Below, piece after piece: positions 1-11,462 of a DNA stretch of 64,000 nucleotides. The notes beneath the pieces were generated by a model. That model made no database searches, was not told where the DNA came from, and worked only from the letters and a program-made list of their open reading frames with translations. The position numbers were made by a program, and so were the translations under genes. The stretch covers positions 92,155,682 through 92,219,681 of the forward strand of contig OZ020589.1 of NCBI GenBank assembly GCA_963971535.1. The letters are read 5' to 3'. Positions within the stretch are counted from its first letter, which is position 1. The number at the start of each line of letters is the position of its first letter. Origin of the DNA: Notolepis coatsorum. Taxonomy: Eukaryota > Chordata > Actinopteri > Aulopiformes > Paralepididae.

Positions 1-303
1 AAGTCAATCAAAAACTGAGTTTTATTTACTCAAAACATAATGCTGTTTTCAGTCTGTATCTACTTAATTATCTTAAGTTGTACTTAAGTTATGCTTTTAC
101 ATTATACTTACTTAATAAGTGAATAGTTCCAAGTCAATAAAAAACTATGAGTTTTATTTACTCAAAACATAATGCGGTTTACAGTCTGTATCTACTTAAT
201 TATCTTAAGTTGTACTTAAGTTATGCTTTTACATTATACTTACTTAATAAGTGAATAGTTCCAAGTCAATCAAAAACTATGAGTTTTATTTACTCAAAAC
301 ATA
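1..303. repeat. Tandem repeat, about 132-bp unit, 2.3 copies
   Basis: Copies begin at 1, 131 and 263, each opening with 'aagtcaat' and continuing through 'gagttttatttactcaaaac'. The first two are complete and differ by a few substitutions and a 2-bp indel; the third stops near 303. The array probably continues to the left of the window. The unit is AT-rich and has no coding potential. I do not recognise the family. Confidence 0.9.
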
Positions 304-1098
304 AACACGTCACACGAACTCAAGACATTCAAGTTAGTAGAACTTTCATAGAATATTGAGTATACCCTACTCAAACTAGTACATTACTTTATTTATTTTA
401 TTTATAATATATAAATTATAAAACTTTTTTTTCTTTTCTTTTTTACAGCTACTGTTTTATATATACAGTTTTTTTTAGTAATAACTAGAAAGTAATGGTA
501 TTTATTCAACAACAGGTGATTGTATAGATTAGTATTAGTATCATTAATTGACAACTAAGCTCAATGAGTTCACCCACGGAAAGGTTGTTGGCACATTGGT
601 TCCACACGGAGGTTACACGTTGTTGCGCACTTCCTCCTATCCAGTCGGCTCCGTTTAGGTTAGCTACTGTAGTAGCAGAGGTTCTGTTGTGATTTTTAAT
701 GCAAAATAAATATTCAACATTCTCTTTTGAGACTCCGCCTCAGACTCTTATCATTTGGCACTAAAAGCTAAACATTGTCACCGGTATGGCTGTCTGCATT
801 ATGTCATTAATTGTGTGCGAGAGGTCGATCAGTGACCACGTTAGCGTGAGCTAGGTTAGCCACTAGTTAACGCGAGCTAGATGGAAACAATGTAACGTTA
901 CTGGTGAAAAAGTGATTTACCTTGGAATACTCCTTTGCCAACTTGCTGTACTTTGCTTGCAGGTCTGCAGCTGGATTATGAATAGTCCCAATTTTAGCCA
1001 AGGTAACGTTAAGCTAAAACTAGCTTTTCAAATAGCTCTTCAGCTAATGCTAATAACAGAGCTCCCCGTCACACTGCTCTACTCGGGACGATGGCATT
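304..1098. other. No gene seen; AT-rich DNA with TE-like motifs
   Basis: Short AT-rich stretches and 'gttagc'/'aacgtta' motifs of the kind common in fish MITEs occur here, but I see no ORF of substance and no paired terminal repeats that I can support. Confidence 0.5.
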
Positions 1099-1114
1099 AA
1101 GAAAAGTTATTATT

Positions 1115-1595
1115 AGGGCGGCTACGTGGCGTAGTGGGCAAGGCGCTCGCCACGAAATCTGGAGACGCTGGGCTTGCCTGTTCGAGCCCAGCGCTCCACA
1201 TTTGCTTTCAGTTTAGCTGGTCGTCCGTACTAATACACATTGGCCGTATTAGGGGGTGGGAAACTGATGGGTGGGGATCGGGCATTGTGGACAGCGACTC
1301 CTACAGGTCGATTGGTGCGCCTGCGCAGTAGAATCAGGAAGTATCGGGGGCAGCGTGAGCCTCCCACGCGTTACTCCTCACCACTGAGAGATCGAGCTGC
1401 GCAGGTGAAAAGATGCGACTGCTGTTACCTCAAGTACCGGAGGGGACTTGTGCTATGTATGACTTAGTCCACATTGCAGCCGGCTTGTGGGAGGCAAGAA
1501 ACAGCGTTCGTGACAGGGGAGGGTTGAATTGGATGATACGAAATTGGGATGGGAGAAAATATAGAAAAATGGGAGAAAAAAGTGGATAAAAAAAA
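1115..1595 (+). mobile_element. tRNA-derived SINE, full length (family S)
   Basis: The 5' head resembles a tRNA promoter: an A-box-like 'gtggcgtagtgggcaaggcg' near 1129 and a B-box-like 'gttcgagccc' near 1180. A conserved body containing 'agcgactcctacaggtcg' follows, then a tail with 'aattgggatgggagaaaa' and poly-A. A 16-bp direct repeat (aagaaaagttattatt) lies at 1099-1114 and 1596-1611, so the copy was inserted by LINE machinery and is complete at about 480 bp. The same family recurs at 36331-36789, 44268-44745 and 44963/54018. Confidence 0.88.
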
Positions 1596-1611
1596 AAGAA
1601 AAGTTATTATT

Positions 1612-1842
1612 TTGTCGTCTTGTTTTAGTCAACAATATCAACATACATACACATTTCGTCCTGGTTTTTGTAAATAAAATTTTTGTGTCCTCAGTTGTGG
1701 TCAACGATATTTAATTAACTATTTATTCACGTTAGCGTGACATGGTCTTCAATAACGTGACGTCACGTCTCGTTGTCGTCATGAAAAAAACCTTCGTTGA
1801 CGAACATCTTTCGTCATCATTTTAGTTGACAAAATTAACACT
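1612..1842. mobile_element. MITE remnant, 'guttaac' type
   Basis: AT-rich stretch with repeated 'gttgac/gtcaac' and 'ttcgtcatcattttagttgac' ending in 'aaaattaacactg'. This pattern matches a common fish MITE whose ends read (C)AGTGTTAATTTTG. The SINE above inserted at its left, and I cannot find a left terminus. Confidence 0.45.
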
Positions 1843-3398
1843 GCGACCAACCCCAACTGGAATGTCTTGATAGCATCAAGGCTAACAGCTAACTAACAAC
1901 TAGTTAGCTAGCTAACAACCATCTAAACTATAGCTATCCATTCACACTTATTAAGGGTAATAATTGTTTCATTATAAACCAATTGTGTAAAAGCCTAGAA
2001 GAAAAATACAAATGGACATGAAAAACACAAAAAGTCCTCTCACCTCAAATTCAGCTGTTTCACTCCAAAGATGACAATGTAGGTGAACTCTGACCCCAAT
2101 TCTGGACATTTAAATACCAAAGTATGGGAGACAGGACCCTCTGGTGGTGAAGTATAATGAATGTGACAACCTACCCGTGTGACAACGTCCTCCGTTCTCC
2201 CCTACAATGGGGCTCTATGGAGAAACCATTGCACTCCTCTGACTAAAAGTTGTTTAAAACTAAAACGGCTGGATGTCATTTAGCCAAATCAGCATGGCTG
2301 CGAGTGTCTTTCACATTTTACATACAGTATCTATCTAGCTTTGGCATGGATTGATTGATTGTTTAGATAGCTAGATAGAAAAAAGCAGGAGAATCCAAAA
2401 GGCCCAACTGATTTTTAAGTTGTGAAATGGTAAGATTTGATCACTAAAGATATGTCTCGACGCCTCTGCTAAGTTTTATTACTTAAAGTGTTTCCTCCAG
2501 CTAAATCTCCTGTTCAGCTGCTTCACAATAGAGCATGAAAACCTAATAATCATGTTATCCAATAGAAGTGGTGGTTTTGGACAAAACAACAATAATGCCA
2601 AGGATATGTTATTTCGAGATATGATGGACTTCTCCAGCCACTCCCAGCTGCCTTCCAGAGTCAGGTTTCTAGGCCCAAGTCAATGGATACTTTACATTGT
2701 ATGAAAGATAATACTGAAAATACATCTGGGACTCCTACAGACCTATGGATCGGAGTATAATTTATTTATTGTAAGTGATTCTGGGCTTTTTGTTATTCCA
2801 AAAGGAATCGCCTACTGGAAAATGATTAAAAGATTACTAAAATCATTCATCTTTGATAGTAATGATGCACTATCGCAACAATACAATGTATCCACCTAAT
2901 TATTGACATTACAGTGCAACCACTACCCGTGTGCATCCGCTTGCATCAGCTGATCTAGCTAGCTAGCTAACATTAGCAGCACACCACTTAAACAACACTG
3001 GCGCTCTAGCAAAATAAAGCATGTGACAAATTTGCATATTTGTTCCTGAACATTTTATTGATTTGGGGACAGATGAGATGTCTGGATAGCTAAGCTAGTC
3101 TTTTTGTTAAACATCATGTTTACAGTTTGTCAACCATAGACAATGATATTATTTAGCATAAAAAAAGGGGACATTTCCCTACTCTCCCTGGCCTGTCCAC
3201 CTGCTTCTCATCAAAGCAGCTGTATGGAATCTGGAGAATCACATCTTTAAATGTGTTTTGTAGATAATTGATAGGCCAAACCATATGACCGCCAGATCCA
3301 ATCAAATTCCAGATTTGGTTTTGAATCGTTTTTGCGCCCTGTTATAATTTTTAGTAGAACCATCTCTAAAATGGTCACAAGATGCAGCAACGGTAGCA
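1843..3398. other. No feature recognised
   Basis: No coding region, paired inverted repeat or tRNA-like head could be supported. A short (agct)n stretch lies near 2955-2972. Confidence 0.4.
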
Positions 3399-4905
3399 CT
3401 CAAGTTTCAAGTTTCAAGTTTCTTTAATAGTTGTCATACAGAAGTACAGAATACTTTTATACAAAATGCTTCTTACTGTTGCGCTCCAGAGACTGTGCAA
3501 GACAAGATAAGTATGAAATAAAATAACATAGTAAAATTAGAGTAAAAAAAATGAGGTCACAGTGTTCAGTTTAGACATATGTACAATGTTCGATGCAGAA
3601 TAGACGTAGTTACCATACAATATACAATACTGTGCAGTGTACTAATATACAATACTATATAGTGCAAGGCAGAAATGGAGAAATGGGACGAGGTGCAATT
3701 TAGGTACAATTCACAGTAGGTGTACGAGTTGTAGTGCAAATCCTTTATCAATAAATATAAAGTGTAAGTGTGTTTGTGTGATCTAAAGTGTGGAGAGTGG
3801 GTGCTGCAGTGTGTTGTTTGTTTGAGTGAGTGTGTGCGTGTGGGTGTGTGTGCTGTGTGCATTTGATGGTTGTTGCATAGTGATTATTGTTCGTTTAGCA
3901 GCCTGATGGCCTGGGGATAGAAGCTTCTTCTGAGTCTTTCTGTGCTCGCCTTAAGACTCCGGTATCGCTTGCCTGACCGCAGCAGTTCAAAGAGGCAGTT
4001 GTTCGGGTGGCTCGAGTCCTTAATAATTCTCTTAGCCTTCCCCTTGCACCGCTTGTTGTAAATGTTCTGGAGGGTGGGAAGCCCCCCTCCAATTGTGCGT
4101 TCGGCTGAACGTGTCACTCTTTGTAGTCTGCTACGGTCTTGTGCAGTGCTATTCCCAAACCAGGAGGTGATGTTGCCGGTCAGGATGCTCTCTATTGTAC
4201 ATGAGTAGAAGTTCCTAAGGATCTTCTGACTGACTTGGAACTTCCTTAGGCGCCTGAGGAAGTAGAGGCGTTGTCGTGCCTTCTTCACAACACTGTCAAT
4301 GTGTGTGGTCCATGTCAAGTCCTCGGATATGTGGGCTCCGAGGTACTTGAAACTGTTCACTCTCTCAACTGGTGCCCCGTCGATGCTGAGGGGGCTGTAG
4401 TCCTTGACCCCCGACCTCCTGAAGTCCACAATCATCTCTTTTGTTTTGCTGACGTTCAGGGAGAGGCAGTTCTCCTGACACCACTGTGACAGGTTCTCTA
4501 CCTCTTCCAGGTAGGCCCTTTCGTCTTTGGCAGAGATCAGGCCCACCACTACTGTGTCATCAGCAAATTTGATGATGGTGTTGTTGTTCCGCTGTGCTAC
4601 GCAGTCATGTGTGTACAGGGAGTAGAGGAGGGGGCTCAGATACAGCCCTGGGGGGCCCCTATGTTGAGCGTGATGGATGAGGAGGTGCAGTTGCCGGCTC
4701 TTACCACCTGGGGTCTGCCCGTCAGGAAGTCCAAGACCCACTGGCAGAGGTCATAGTTCAAGCCCAGGTCCCTGAGCTTGGCTATGAGTTTGGAGGGGAC
4801 TATGGTATTGAATGCTGAGCTGTAGTCGATGAACAACATTCTGCCTGTGATGCTGTTCTTCATACTGGATACAAATGGTGCCACCAACCAGTCTGTCCAA
4901 GCCCT
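3399..4905 (-). mobile_element. 5'-truncated LINE with reverse transcriptase (Rex1/CR1/L2-like)
   Basis: The antisense strand encodes the C-terminal half of a non-LTR reverse transcriptase. Visible motifs in order are [17 protein letters not shown] (about 4835-4785), GAPQGC (about 4650), IIKFADDTVVVGL (about 4560, catalytic FADD intact) and the C-terminal FYPQAIRLLNEQ ending at 3884. One base is missing in [14 protein letters not shown] near 4640, which splits the frame into 4887-4636 and 4741-3884, so the copy is dead. The 3' UTR runs to 3399 and ends in direct repeats of 'cttgaaa', a typical LINE tail. The 5' end is truncated near 4880-4905, next to DNA shared with the second zinc-finger locus. 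The clade is my judgement from sequence style. Confidence 0.85.
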
Positions 4906-5150
4906 GAAATAAATGCTGAAACCTAATCCACAGTGAACTCAAAGTAGGCATGATTGTGCTGTCACATTGACTAATTTACATTCGTTTTGTTGGTAACTAG
5001 CCAGCGCTGCATGTATCCAGTATTAAGATCAGCATGGATTGTGCAGAGAAAAGGACTCTACTGAAATATGGATAGGGGTCAAACATTTAAAACTTACCCT
5101 TTAACATTATTATTAAACCAAAGGTAACAACATAGTTAAATAAGCTGTTT
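4880..5150 (+). other. Upstream flank shared with the second zinc-finger gene
   Basis: This DNA resembles 42320-42690 in inverted orientation: 'agccctgaaataaa', 'tttggttcactgtgga'-like blocks, 'gatcagcatggattgtgc' near 5030, and a purine-rich stretch before the exon. The block near 5037 could be an old first exon (atggattgtgcagagaaaa...) but its reading frame closes quickly here. It probably holds promoter, first exon or intron sequence of the zinc-finger gene. Confidence 0.55.
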
Positions 5151-5176
5151 GAATAATGTTTTGCTCCTCCCTCTAG

Positions 5177-6318
5177 ACTCCTTTCCTACACAGATCCTTG
5201 TGTGTGAAGATGAGGTCCACCCTGAGCAGCAGGAGAGGAGCCCCAGTCTCCAAGGTCTGGAGCAGCCTGATATCATAGAGCTCACATCATGTCCCGACTC
5301 TGTGAAATGTGAAAGCAACGGTGAGAATAATCTGTCCTCACAACTCGGCCAAACCCATGATCCAGAACTCCTACAGATTAAAGAGGAACAGGAGAAACTA
5401 TTTCAAGATCTAGAGGAGGATGATGGCTCCAGGATCACAGTACTCCCAGTGAAGCGTGAAGATGGTCAAGAGAAAACTCAGTCCTTCCAGTATCTTCAAA
5501 CCCATAGGGAGAAAAACAGAGAGGCGTACTGTTTACCCAGAACCTCAATTGAACAGGTGAAAACAGAACCTGATGGAGAGAACTGTGGAGTATCAGAACC
5601 AACCAGTTACTTAGGTCCAGATGGTGATTTAGTACCAACTAGAGATTGCCAGCTCCTCTCTTCAGACTATTCTGGAATTGAGACTGATGGCAATGATGAA
5701 TGGGAGGAGAGTGGGGAACCTCTGCCAGGTTTAAAGACACATAAATCAAAGAAGACACAAAAAAGACAACGTTTGTCTAACATCAGGACGGGGCTCTATG
5801 AGACGGGAGACATTAAGAGACACACGAGGAATCATTCTGGAGGCACACCTGATGCAATATTAAAACTAGCAGGGGACCGGTGTTGTCCGATTTGTAGAAA
5901 ATGGTTCACTCAGAGGGGAAATCTGGAGAAACACATGAGAACTCATACGGGAGAGAAACCATATTGGTGTTCAGTTTGTGGGAAAGGGTTCAGTGAGAAA
6001 GGTAATCTGAAGAAACATATGAGATTGCATACCGGAGAGAAACCATTTAGTTGTTCAGTTTGTGGAAAAGGGTTCAGTAGGAAGACACATCTGCAGACAC
6101 ACATGAGAAGTCATACTGGAGAGAAACCGTTTAGTTGTTTAGTTTGTGGAAAAGGGTTCAGTGAGAAAGGTAATCTGAAGAAACATATGAGATTACATAC
6201 CGGAGAGAAACCATTTAGTTGCTCAGTTTGTGACAAAACATTTACTCGGAAGGAAACTGCGAAGAGGCACATGAGAGGTCATACAGGAGAGAAACTCTTT
6301 AGTTGTTCCACAACATGA
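5177..6318 (+). CDS. C2H2 zinc-finger protein, terminal exon (fish-type, five fingers)
   Basis: Likely a nuclear DNA-binding regulator. The frame stays open back to 5149, but a polypyrimidine run and 'ctctag' at 5171-5176 form a good splice acceptor. I therefore place the exon start at 5177 and treat the upstream ATG as intronic. The N-terminal 230 or so residues are acidic and low-complexity with LQIKEEQEKLFQDLEEDDG and VKREDGQEK, a style seen ahead of the fingers in many percomorph zinc-finger proteins. Five C2H2 fingers joined by TGEKP linkers span about 5880-6300; a decayed finger (GDIKRHTRNHSGG) precedes them. Fingers 2 and 4 are nearly identical over about 60 bp at a 168-bp offset, which suggests duplication of a two-finger unit. 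The last linker reads TGEKLFSCSTT then TGA: the next finger is deleted and a stop follows. The paralogue is at 40977-42286. Confidence 0.85.
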
Positions 6319-6440
6319 GATAAACCATTTAGTTATTTTGTTTGTGGAAAAGGGTTCAATAGGAAGTTACATCTGCAGACACACACATAACTCGTACGAG
6401 AGAAACCATTTAGTTGTTGTGATTATGGACTCTTATAACA
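6319..6440 (+). pseudogene. Decayed zinc fingers downstream of the stop
   Basis: In the same frame beyond the TGA the sequence still reads DKPFSYFVCGKGFNRKLHLQ, then a second stop, then REKPFSCCDYG. These are remnants of at least two more fingers once joined to the array. The C-terminus of the protein has therefore been shortened by mutation. Confidence 0.8.
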
Positions 6441-6827
6441 TATATCACCCCACCCACAGTCATACTTTCTATATGGTGATATTGGTCCTGAGCAGTTTGA
6501 TTCAAAGTCAACTATCCTCTCCCAGCCCAGTGATCCACGAGGTCCTACCCTCTCAGCAGCTCACAATGAGGGGTTGGAACAACAGGAGCCCTACAGAAGT
6601 GCAAGTTTCCCTCCAGCCCACAAACTGACCCAAATATGGAAATAATAAAGAGTTGGACTGAGTATTCTACCATTATCATTAGAGAACTCTTATAGTTTGC
6701 ATGCATCTGTATGTTAAATTGTAGCATGTAGAATATTGTTAATTATACTAAATTAAATTGACAGACCGCTATGGAAGAAACAAGTCTTGTTCGGTGCATA
6801 ATAATTCATGATTTTATTAGTATAGAG

Positions 6828-7726
6828 TAGGCCTGCCGCGATAAGCAATAAATCGATTAATTGCCGCGATAATTAAAATGAATGCAATGATTTTGACGGG
6901 CGCGATTAATTGCTATTTGCGCATTTGTTTTAATGAGGCGGAACCAGTGCCCCTTGTCAGTCACTGTCCGTGTTGGGAGGCGGGCCGCTGGCTTTACTAC
7001 AGAGCACAGCACAGGAGCTCCGTGGGGCTAACGTTACCCCTCATTGTGTCTATTCTACTAGCATTAACGTTACTCATACAAACAATCAATAGCGAGTTAT
7101 ATTGATCACGCTATGTACGATAGCCATGCTAAAACGCTAGCACAACATTAGCACCTAACCTAACAACAAGCCTTAACAAGTCGGCGATCTTTTTGCGAGA
7201 CTAAACTCTCCGCTCGGTGGCAAATTGTGTTGATGTCGGTTTTGTTTAATCAATAAATGAGGCAGAATACACAGTGACTGTATCCTTTGTTTATTGCACT
7301 TGTGCCTGCTGCAAACATAATGATTATGAAATCCTATGCGAGACATTAAAGATGGCGGCTTTCTGTTTTCGTTCAGACTCTCCAACGAGTGACGCGTTTC
7401 TATTCTGACCAATCAGTGGTCTGCAGTGTTTCACGTGATTTTTCTGGTACCACTTCTACTCGCTTGGAACCACGACAGAGCAGGGACTAAAAAAGTACCC
7501 AAAAAGTACCTGATAATCACAACAATACTTCCGGTCCGGTCGGTGGGCTTCAAAATAAAAGTCTAAAACACCGGAAAAGACGGAGCGGTGGGCTTCAAAA
7601 TAAAAGTTTTGGGAAATAAATTTCTCAAAAAAAAAAATTCTCTAACCGGTCGCAATAATATCGCTTATCGCGATATTTTCGGGGGCAATTAATCGCCCAG
7701 CAAAATGTGTTATCGTGGCAGGCCTA
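6828..7726. mobile_element. hAT MITE (TAGGCCTGCC termini), copy 1, 899 bp
   Basis: Ends read TAGGCCTGCCGCGATAA and, inverted, TAGGCCTGCCACGATAA. The 8-bp target duplication 'gtatagag' is present at 6820-6827 and 7727-7734, which fits the hAT superfamily. The termini carry palindromic 'gcgataa/ttatcgc' and 'aatcgattaattgc' motifs. There is no transposase. A second, shorter copy (726 bp) lies at 40238-40963. Confidence 0.9.
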
Positions 7727-7734
7727 GTATAGAG

Positions 7735-9217
7735 TATAAAGAAATGTGTTATTAATGTGTGCCTCAATCTTAAAATCTTTTAGAGGCAGTGTTGGCACGC
7801 TGTGTATAATTCACTGTTACAACCCAGCCCTGCACGATGGTTCAGTTAGCTCGTAGTCACGCTGACTGAGCCAAGGACAACCATACTGTCTCACCTGACC
7901 TACTGGACAGGGCCCATCTAGTGGATTGTGTGTAAGAACATTATTTTCTCACAACCAACGCAAAAGCTACCACTAGCCTCCCTGCCAAGATAACCTGCAG
8001 TATCAGTCGCTAAATGGCCTTGTGGATACTGTTAGCTCCAATCAGCCCACTAGAGGCAGACTCATTGAGACTGTTGCTTATCCTGTCAAAGGCCTTTGTT
8101 TTCTGAAAGGACACTGAAGACATAGCCTGTTGCCCCCAAAAGACTGGACCTCAGCCTTTTTTCTGTCCCCTCCCGATATGTAGTTTCTGCACAATTCTGC
8201 AAACAGTGACATTCAGTGATTACTTACTAGATTCTGGTAAAAGTCTTAGCAAACCAAAGGTGATATGTTGTGAATAGCCCAACCCACAGGTATTTTTGTT
8301 TACTGTAAACTCAATGGCTAATGTTAGAATTTAGTCAGTGCCGTATTTGACCCAAAGGTGCTGTTCTGCAGGGGTAGATAAAGTATTTCTGGTTAAATGC
8401 TTTACTATCTAAAATCACCATCCAAACTGATCCTAACCTGTTTGTATTGTAAACATCTTGCCATATATAGCCTCAGCCTGACCAACCAATGAGTTTGTAA
8501 CCTTTAAGTGAGAATCTGTGCCTCAAGGCCACCTCTTTTAGTCCAGCTATTTCACATCTATGAGTCTAATTTGTTTGTTGTTGCATGTTATTGTTATTGT
8601 TGTTAGTGTGTTAATAAACTGCTTGTGTCTTGTCAATCTGTTCCATTGTATTTTGGGATAATTCGGTCACACTAGCAAAATATCCTACGTTCTTCAAAAG
8701 AGATTGAAAATACTTAGCTAATGTTAAAGTACTTGATATAACTGGTGTGACTTTACTAAATCAGTGGTGACCCTACATTTCTTGACCAAGCTGTAAGTAG
8801 CAGGTCCTAATCAACGGATTATTGCAAAGTGAAAATGTCATTGATTCTAGGTAATAACTGCTCAAATTGTTTAAAGGGGCTATTGTTTAAAGGGGCTATG
8901 TTCAATAATTTGGAATGAGCACCACATACAAATGATGTGGAATCCAATGTGGTAAACACATTTCCCATAATATTGGCATCTTCCTTTTAAGCTGGGATGA
9001 TTTCTTCTACCAGTACGTTTTCAATCGTTTCTATCATTCAAAAATTAACAACGCTATGCCTTCTACAAGCTTTTAACGTCAGTCAAGTTGGAGTGACCAC
9101 TCACTCACTCAGAGCCAACTGTAGTCTGTCAGTTGTTGTTCAGTTCAGTTGTTACTCTGTATGTATGTCCTGCCTTTTTTAATAATGTTCCTTTGTGTTT
9201 TATTTTTATTTTATTTT
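7735..9217. other. No gene recognised
   Basis: No credible ORF. A doubled 'gtttaaaggggctat' at about 8871-8902 resembles the terminus of the Kolobok-like element at 9883 and may be a relic of its family. The rest shows no structure I can support. Confidence 0.4.
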
Positions 9218-9316
9218 ATCCCCTTTACCCTAGGGGCCTTTTTACCCCCAAATAGGCCGTTATTGAAAATAAGAACTTTGTTAACTAACCTGCCTATACA
9301 AATAAAGGTTTGAATT
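9218..9316 (+). repeat. LINE 3' tail fragment
   Basis: 'taccctaggggcc...aataagaactttgttaactaacctgcctatacaaataaaggtttga' resembles the 3' end of a fish LINE ending in an 'aataaaggtt' repeat. There is no coding part. Confidence 0.5.
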
Positions 9317-9582
9317 AGTCACTCACAAGTAGACACTCATTAATATTAATCCACTCATTCACTCGCTCACAACTTCAAGTCATGGACCTAAAATGAACCC
9401 TAGCCCAAATTCATATTACATGAGTGGTGTGTTCCAGAAACAATTCCAGTTCATTAGACTCTTGGCTCTCAGGGTACCTCCTGCTCAGTGCAGTGCTATC
9501 TGCGATATCCTAATAAAACAAAGTCATTAGGATAATAGAAGGCTACTTTGCTGATTCATTACACACATATACAGTACTAGTA

Positions 9583-9880
9583 CAGTGGTTAAGCCTTTGA
9601 ATCAAAGGAATTGTGCACTTTTTCATAAAAGCATGAAACTTCTACCATAGTAAGTTTATACCATGAGGTTTATTTTCAGATGTGGAGGGAAGTCAGATTT
9701 GACCTCTGAGGCCCGGGAGAGGTCAAATCCAAGATGGCCGCCCCAAAATATTCAAAAATTCATAACTTTGGAACCGAACACAGTAGAAAAACACTTAAGG
9801 TGTCATTTCCCACCAACTTTAGGGTGCCCATTCTGTTGGTGATACCTTTGAGACCAATAGCATTCAAGAAAATAGATTTA
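9583..9880. repeat. Left TIR of the Academ-like element
   Basis: Nearly 300 bp pairs with the right arm. Visible identical blocks include 'ttgtgcactttttcataaaa', 'aggtcaaatccaagatggcc' and 'tttgagaccaatagcattca'. The identity is high for such a broken element, which may reflect gene conversion between the arms. Confidence 0.9.
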
Positions 9881-10201
9881 TGTTAAAGGGGCTATGCATT
9901 GCTATTCCTAGCACTATTTGGGCAACTTTACACAATTCCTGTGAGTCTATGTAACACATCTGTAAGGTTTATTCCAAAAATAATCATTGTTTTATATTTC
10001 TAATCAAGTACTCAAAACCAGCATTTTTCTGTTTTAGGATTTCAAGCCGTTATTGGCTTGGCTCCACCCATACTAGCAGAATGCTTTGAGTGACAGCCAC
10101 CCACCAAATAGCTCCGCCCATCTCCCCGTCCTTCCCTCTCAGGTCTCAGGTGAAGGGTTTTTATTTCGACACGCAAAACCGATTTTACTAACTAATACAA
10201 C

Positions 10202-10302
10202 ATGGCTGTACATTATGTTTGGGATCCAGAGAGCGACCCACAGTGTGATTCAGAAGAAGAAGTCGATTTGCAACAGCGAGGCTTGCAAATAGTTTCAGAT
10301 TG
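10202..10302 (+). pseudogene. Short acidic first exon inside the Kolobok-like element
   Basis: Starts at ATG 10202 and reads MAVHYVWDPESDP then an acidic run SEEEVDLQQ. It ends ...IVSDW at 'gattg|gtaagt', a strong splice donor at 10303. Read on, the frame closes immediately inside the donor (TAA), so this looks like a true exon with the rest of the gene deleted. I do not recognise the product; it may be the element's second protein or the N-terminus of its transposase. Confidence 0.5.
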
Positions 10303-10477
10303 GTAAGTTGATTACACCGTTAGTATAATGGCTTGCCGAAAGAGCGAATAACGTTACTTACTTGATCGATCAGCCAGCTTTTGCTTCGATAGCTTGCTAT
10401 AAGTAACGTTACCTTGTTTACCTCTGACTAGTTGTGTTTGTATTGAGCAGTTTTTAATTATGACTAGCTTGCTTCAA

Positions 10478-10800
10478 TAGTTTGCTATAACGTTACTTTA
10501 TAAAGAGCAGCAGTTATATACAGTGTACTTCTGTCGTGTCCCGTCGAACACACACACACTAACGTTAGATTGTATTCACCCACCCCCCAAACAATGGTTC
10601 CCCCTTCTGTGGGGTTCCCGAATAGTAGGTACAACTCCACTGTATGTCAATTGTAATAATGAATTTCTATAGTTTGCTATAACGTTACTTTATAAAGAGC
10701 AGCAGTTATATACAGTGTACTTCTGTCGCGTCCCGTCGAACACACACAAACAAACGTTAAGATTGTACTCACCCACCCCCCAAACAATGGTTCCCCACAC
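10478..10800. repeat. Direct repeat of about 125 bp inside the Kolobok-like element
   Basis: 'atagtttgctataacgttac' through 'caaacaatggttcccc' occurs at about 10478-10604 and again at about 10671-10795, 193 bp apart. The copies differ by a few substitutions and by the length of a short (ac)n run. Confidence 0.85.
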
Positions 10801-10829
10801 ACACACACGTGAACGACATATCTACTTAC

Positions 10830-11129
10830 TACTTCTGTCGGGTCACGAATAGTAGGCACAACACCTTTCTTTAGAAGAATCCAGGATGTCACCCCAGCAT
10901 CAAAAAGACCTTGATTGACAACGTCTTCGGCGGAAAAATGTGCAGTACAAACCAGAGTATGAGACGTTGCGACAGAACTAGGAGGGTCGCCAAAAACGAA
11001 CTTTGTCCATTGCTGGCGAAGTTTGGCATCCACGGGAAAAGTGTGCAAAGACGTATTAGTAGTACTAGCTTTACAGCCAGGAACAGAACATGTCCTGTAA
11101 GGCCTGTGGGGTTTGCTGGGTTTGCTCAT
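10830..11129 (-). CDS. THAP-domain exon of the Kolobok-like transposon
   Basis: Exactly 100 codons from ATG (11129) to a GTAAGT donor that starts at 10829 on the antisense strand. The product has a THAP zinc-binding domain: CSVPGC near residues 14-19, HTFPVD near 29-34, then CTAHF near 61-65, followed by a basic stretch ending ...VVPTIRDPTEV. This C2CH pattern binds DNA in THAP proteins and is found at the N-terminus of Kolobok and P-type transposases. No DDE catalytic region follows within the element, so the copy cannot make a full transposase. Past the donor the frame runs into a (ca)n-rich intron. An isolated host THAP gene is less likely because the exon lies between the TTAA termini. 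Confidence 0.75.
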
Positions 11130-11462
11130 CGTGGAAGATATGAAGATGCAAGTGACCGCACTTTTTTTTTTCTCGGCACCTCTGTATTATCGATAGAATG
11201 GGGGCGGGCGTTAGAGGGCGGGCATTAGCTCCAACCACAGAGCCAATCGCATCACTGTGCGCTACCCAGCGGCTGTGTGACGCGTATTGGCCGTTCAAAA
11301 AAAATATGACCTGATTTACTAGACCAGGAAAGGGGCTGGGCTGAATCTCAGCAATCCGCATATATTGTATTTAGACCCTAAAACACATTGATACGAACTC
11401 CTATTACTATAATACAATGCTAGAGACTGAAAAATGACATTTATAATGCATAGCCCCTTTAA

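Larger units (their letters stand above)
9883..11462. mobile_element. Kolobok-like DNA transposon with THAP exon
   Basis: Ends read TTAA-AGGGGCTATGCATTG and AATGCATAGCCCCT-TTAA, so a TTAA target is duplicated at 9883-9886 and 11459-11462. TTAA targets, AGGG ends and a THAP-domain protein together point to Kolobok. The interior has a THAP exon on the - strand and a short acidic exon on the + strand, both ending at GTAAGT donors and facing each other. The catalytic DDE part is missing, so this is an internally deleted, non-autonomous copy. Confidence 0.75.

Noticed and set aside
1134-1467. Overlapping open frames of 65-75 codons
   Set aside because: They lie wholly inside a SINE.
5149-5176. 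ATG at 5149 as the start of the zinc-finger protein
   Set aside because: The peptide there is translated polypyrimidine tract ending in a splice acceptor, and the paralogue shows the same structure.
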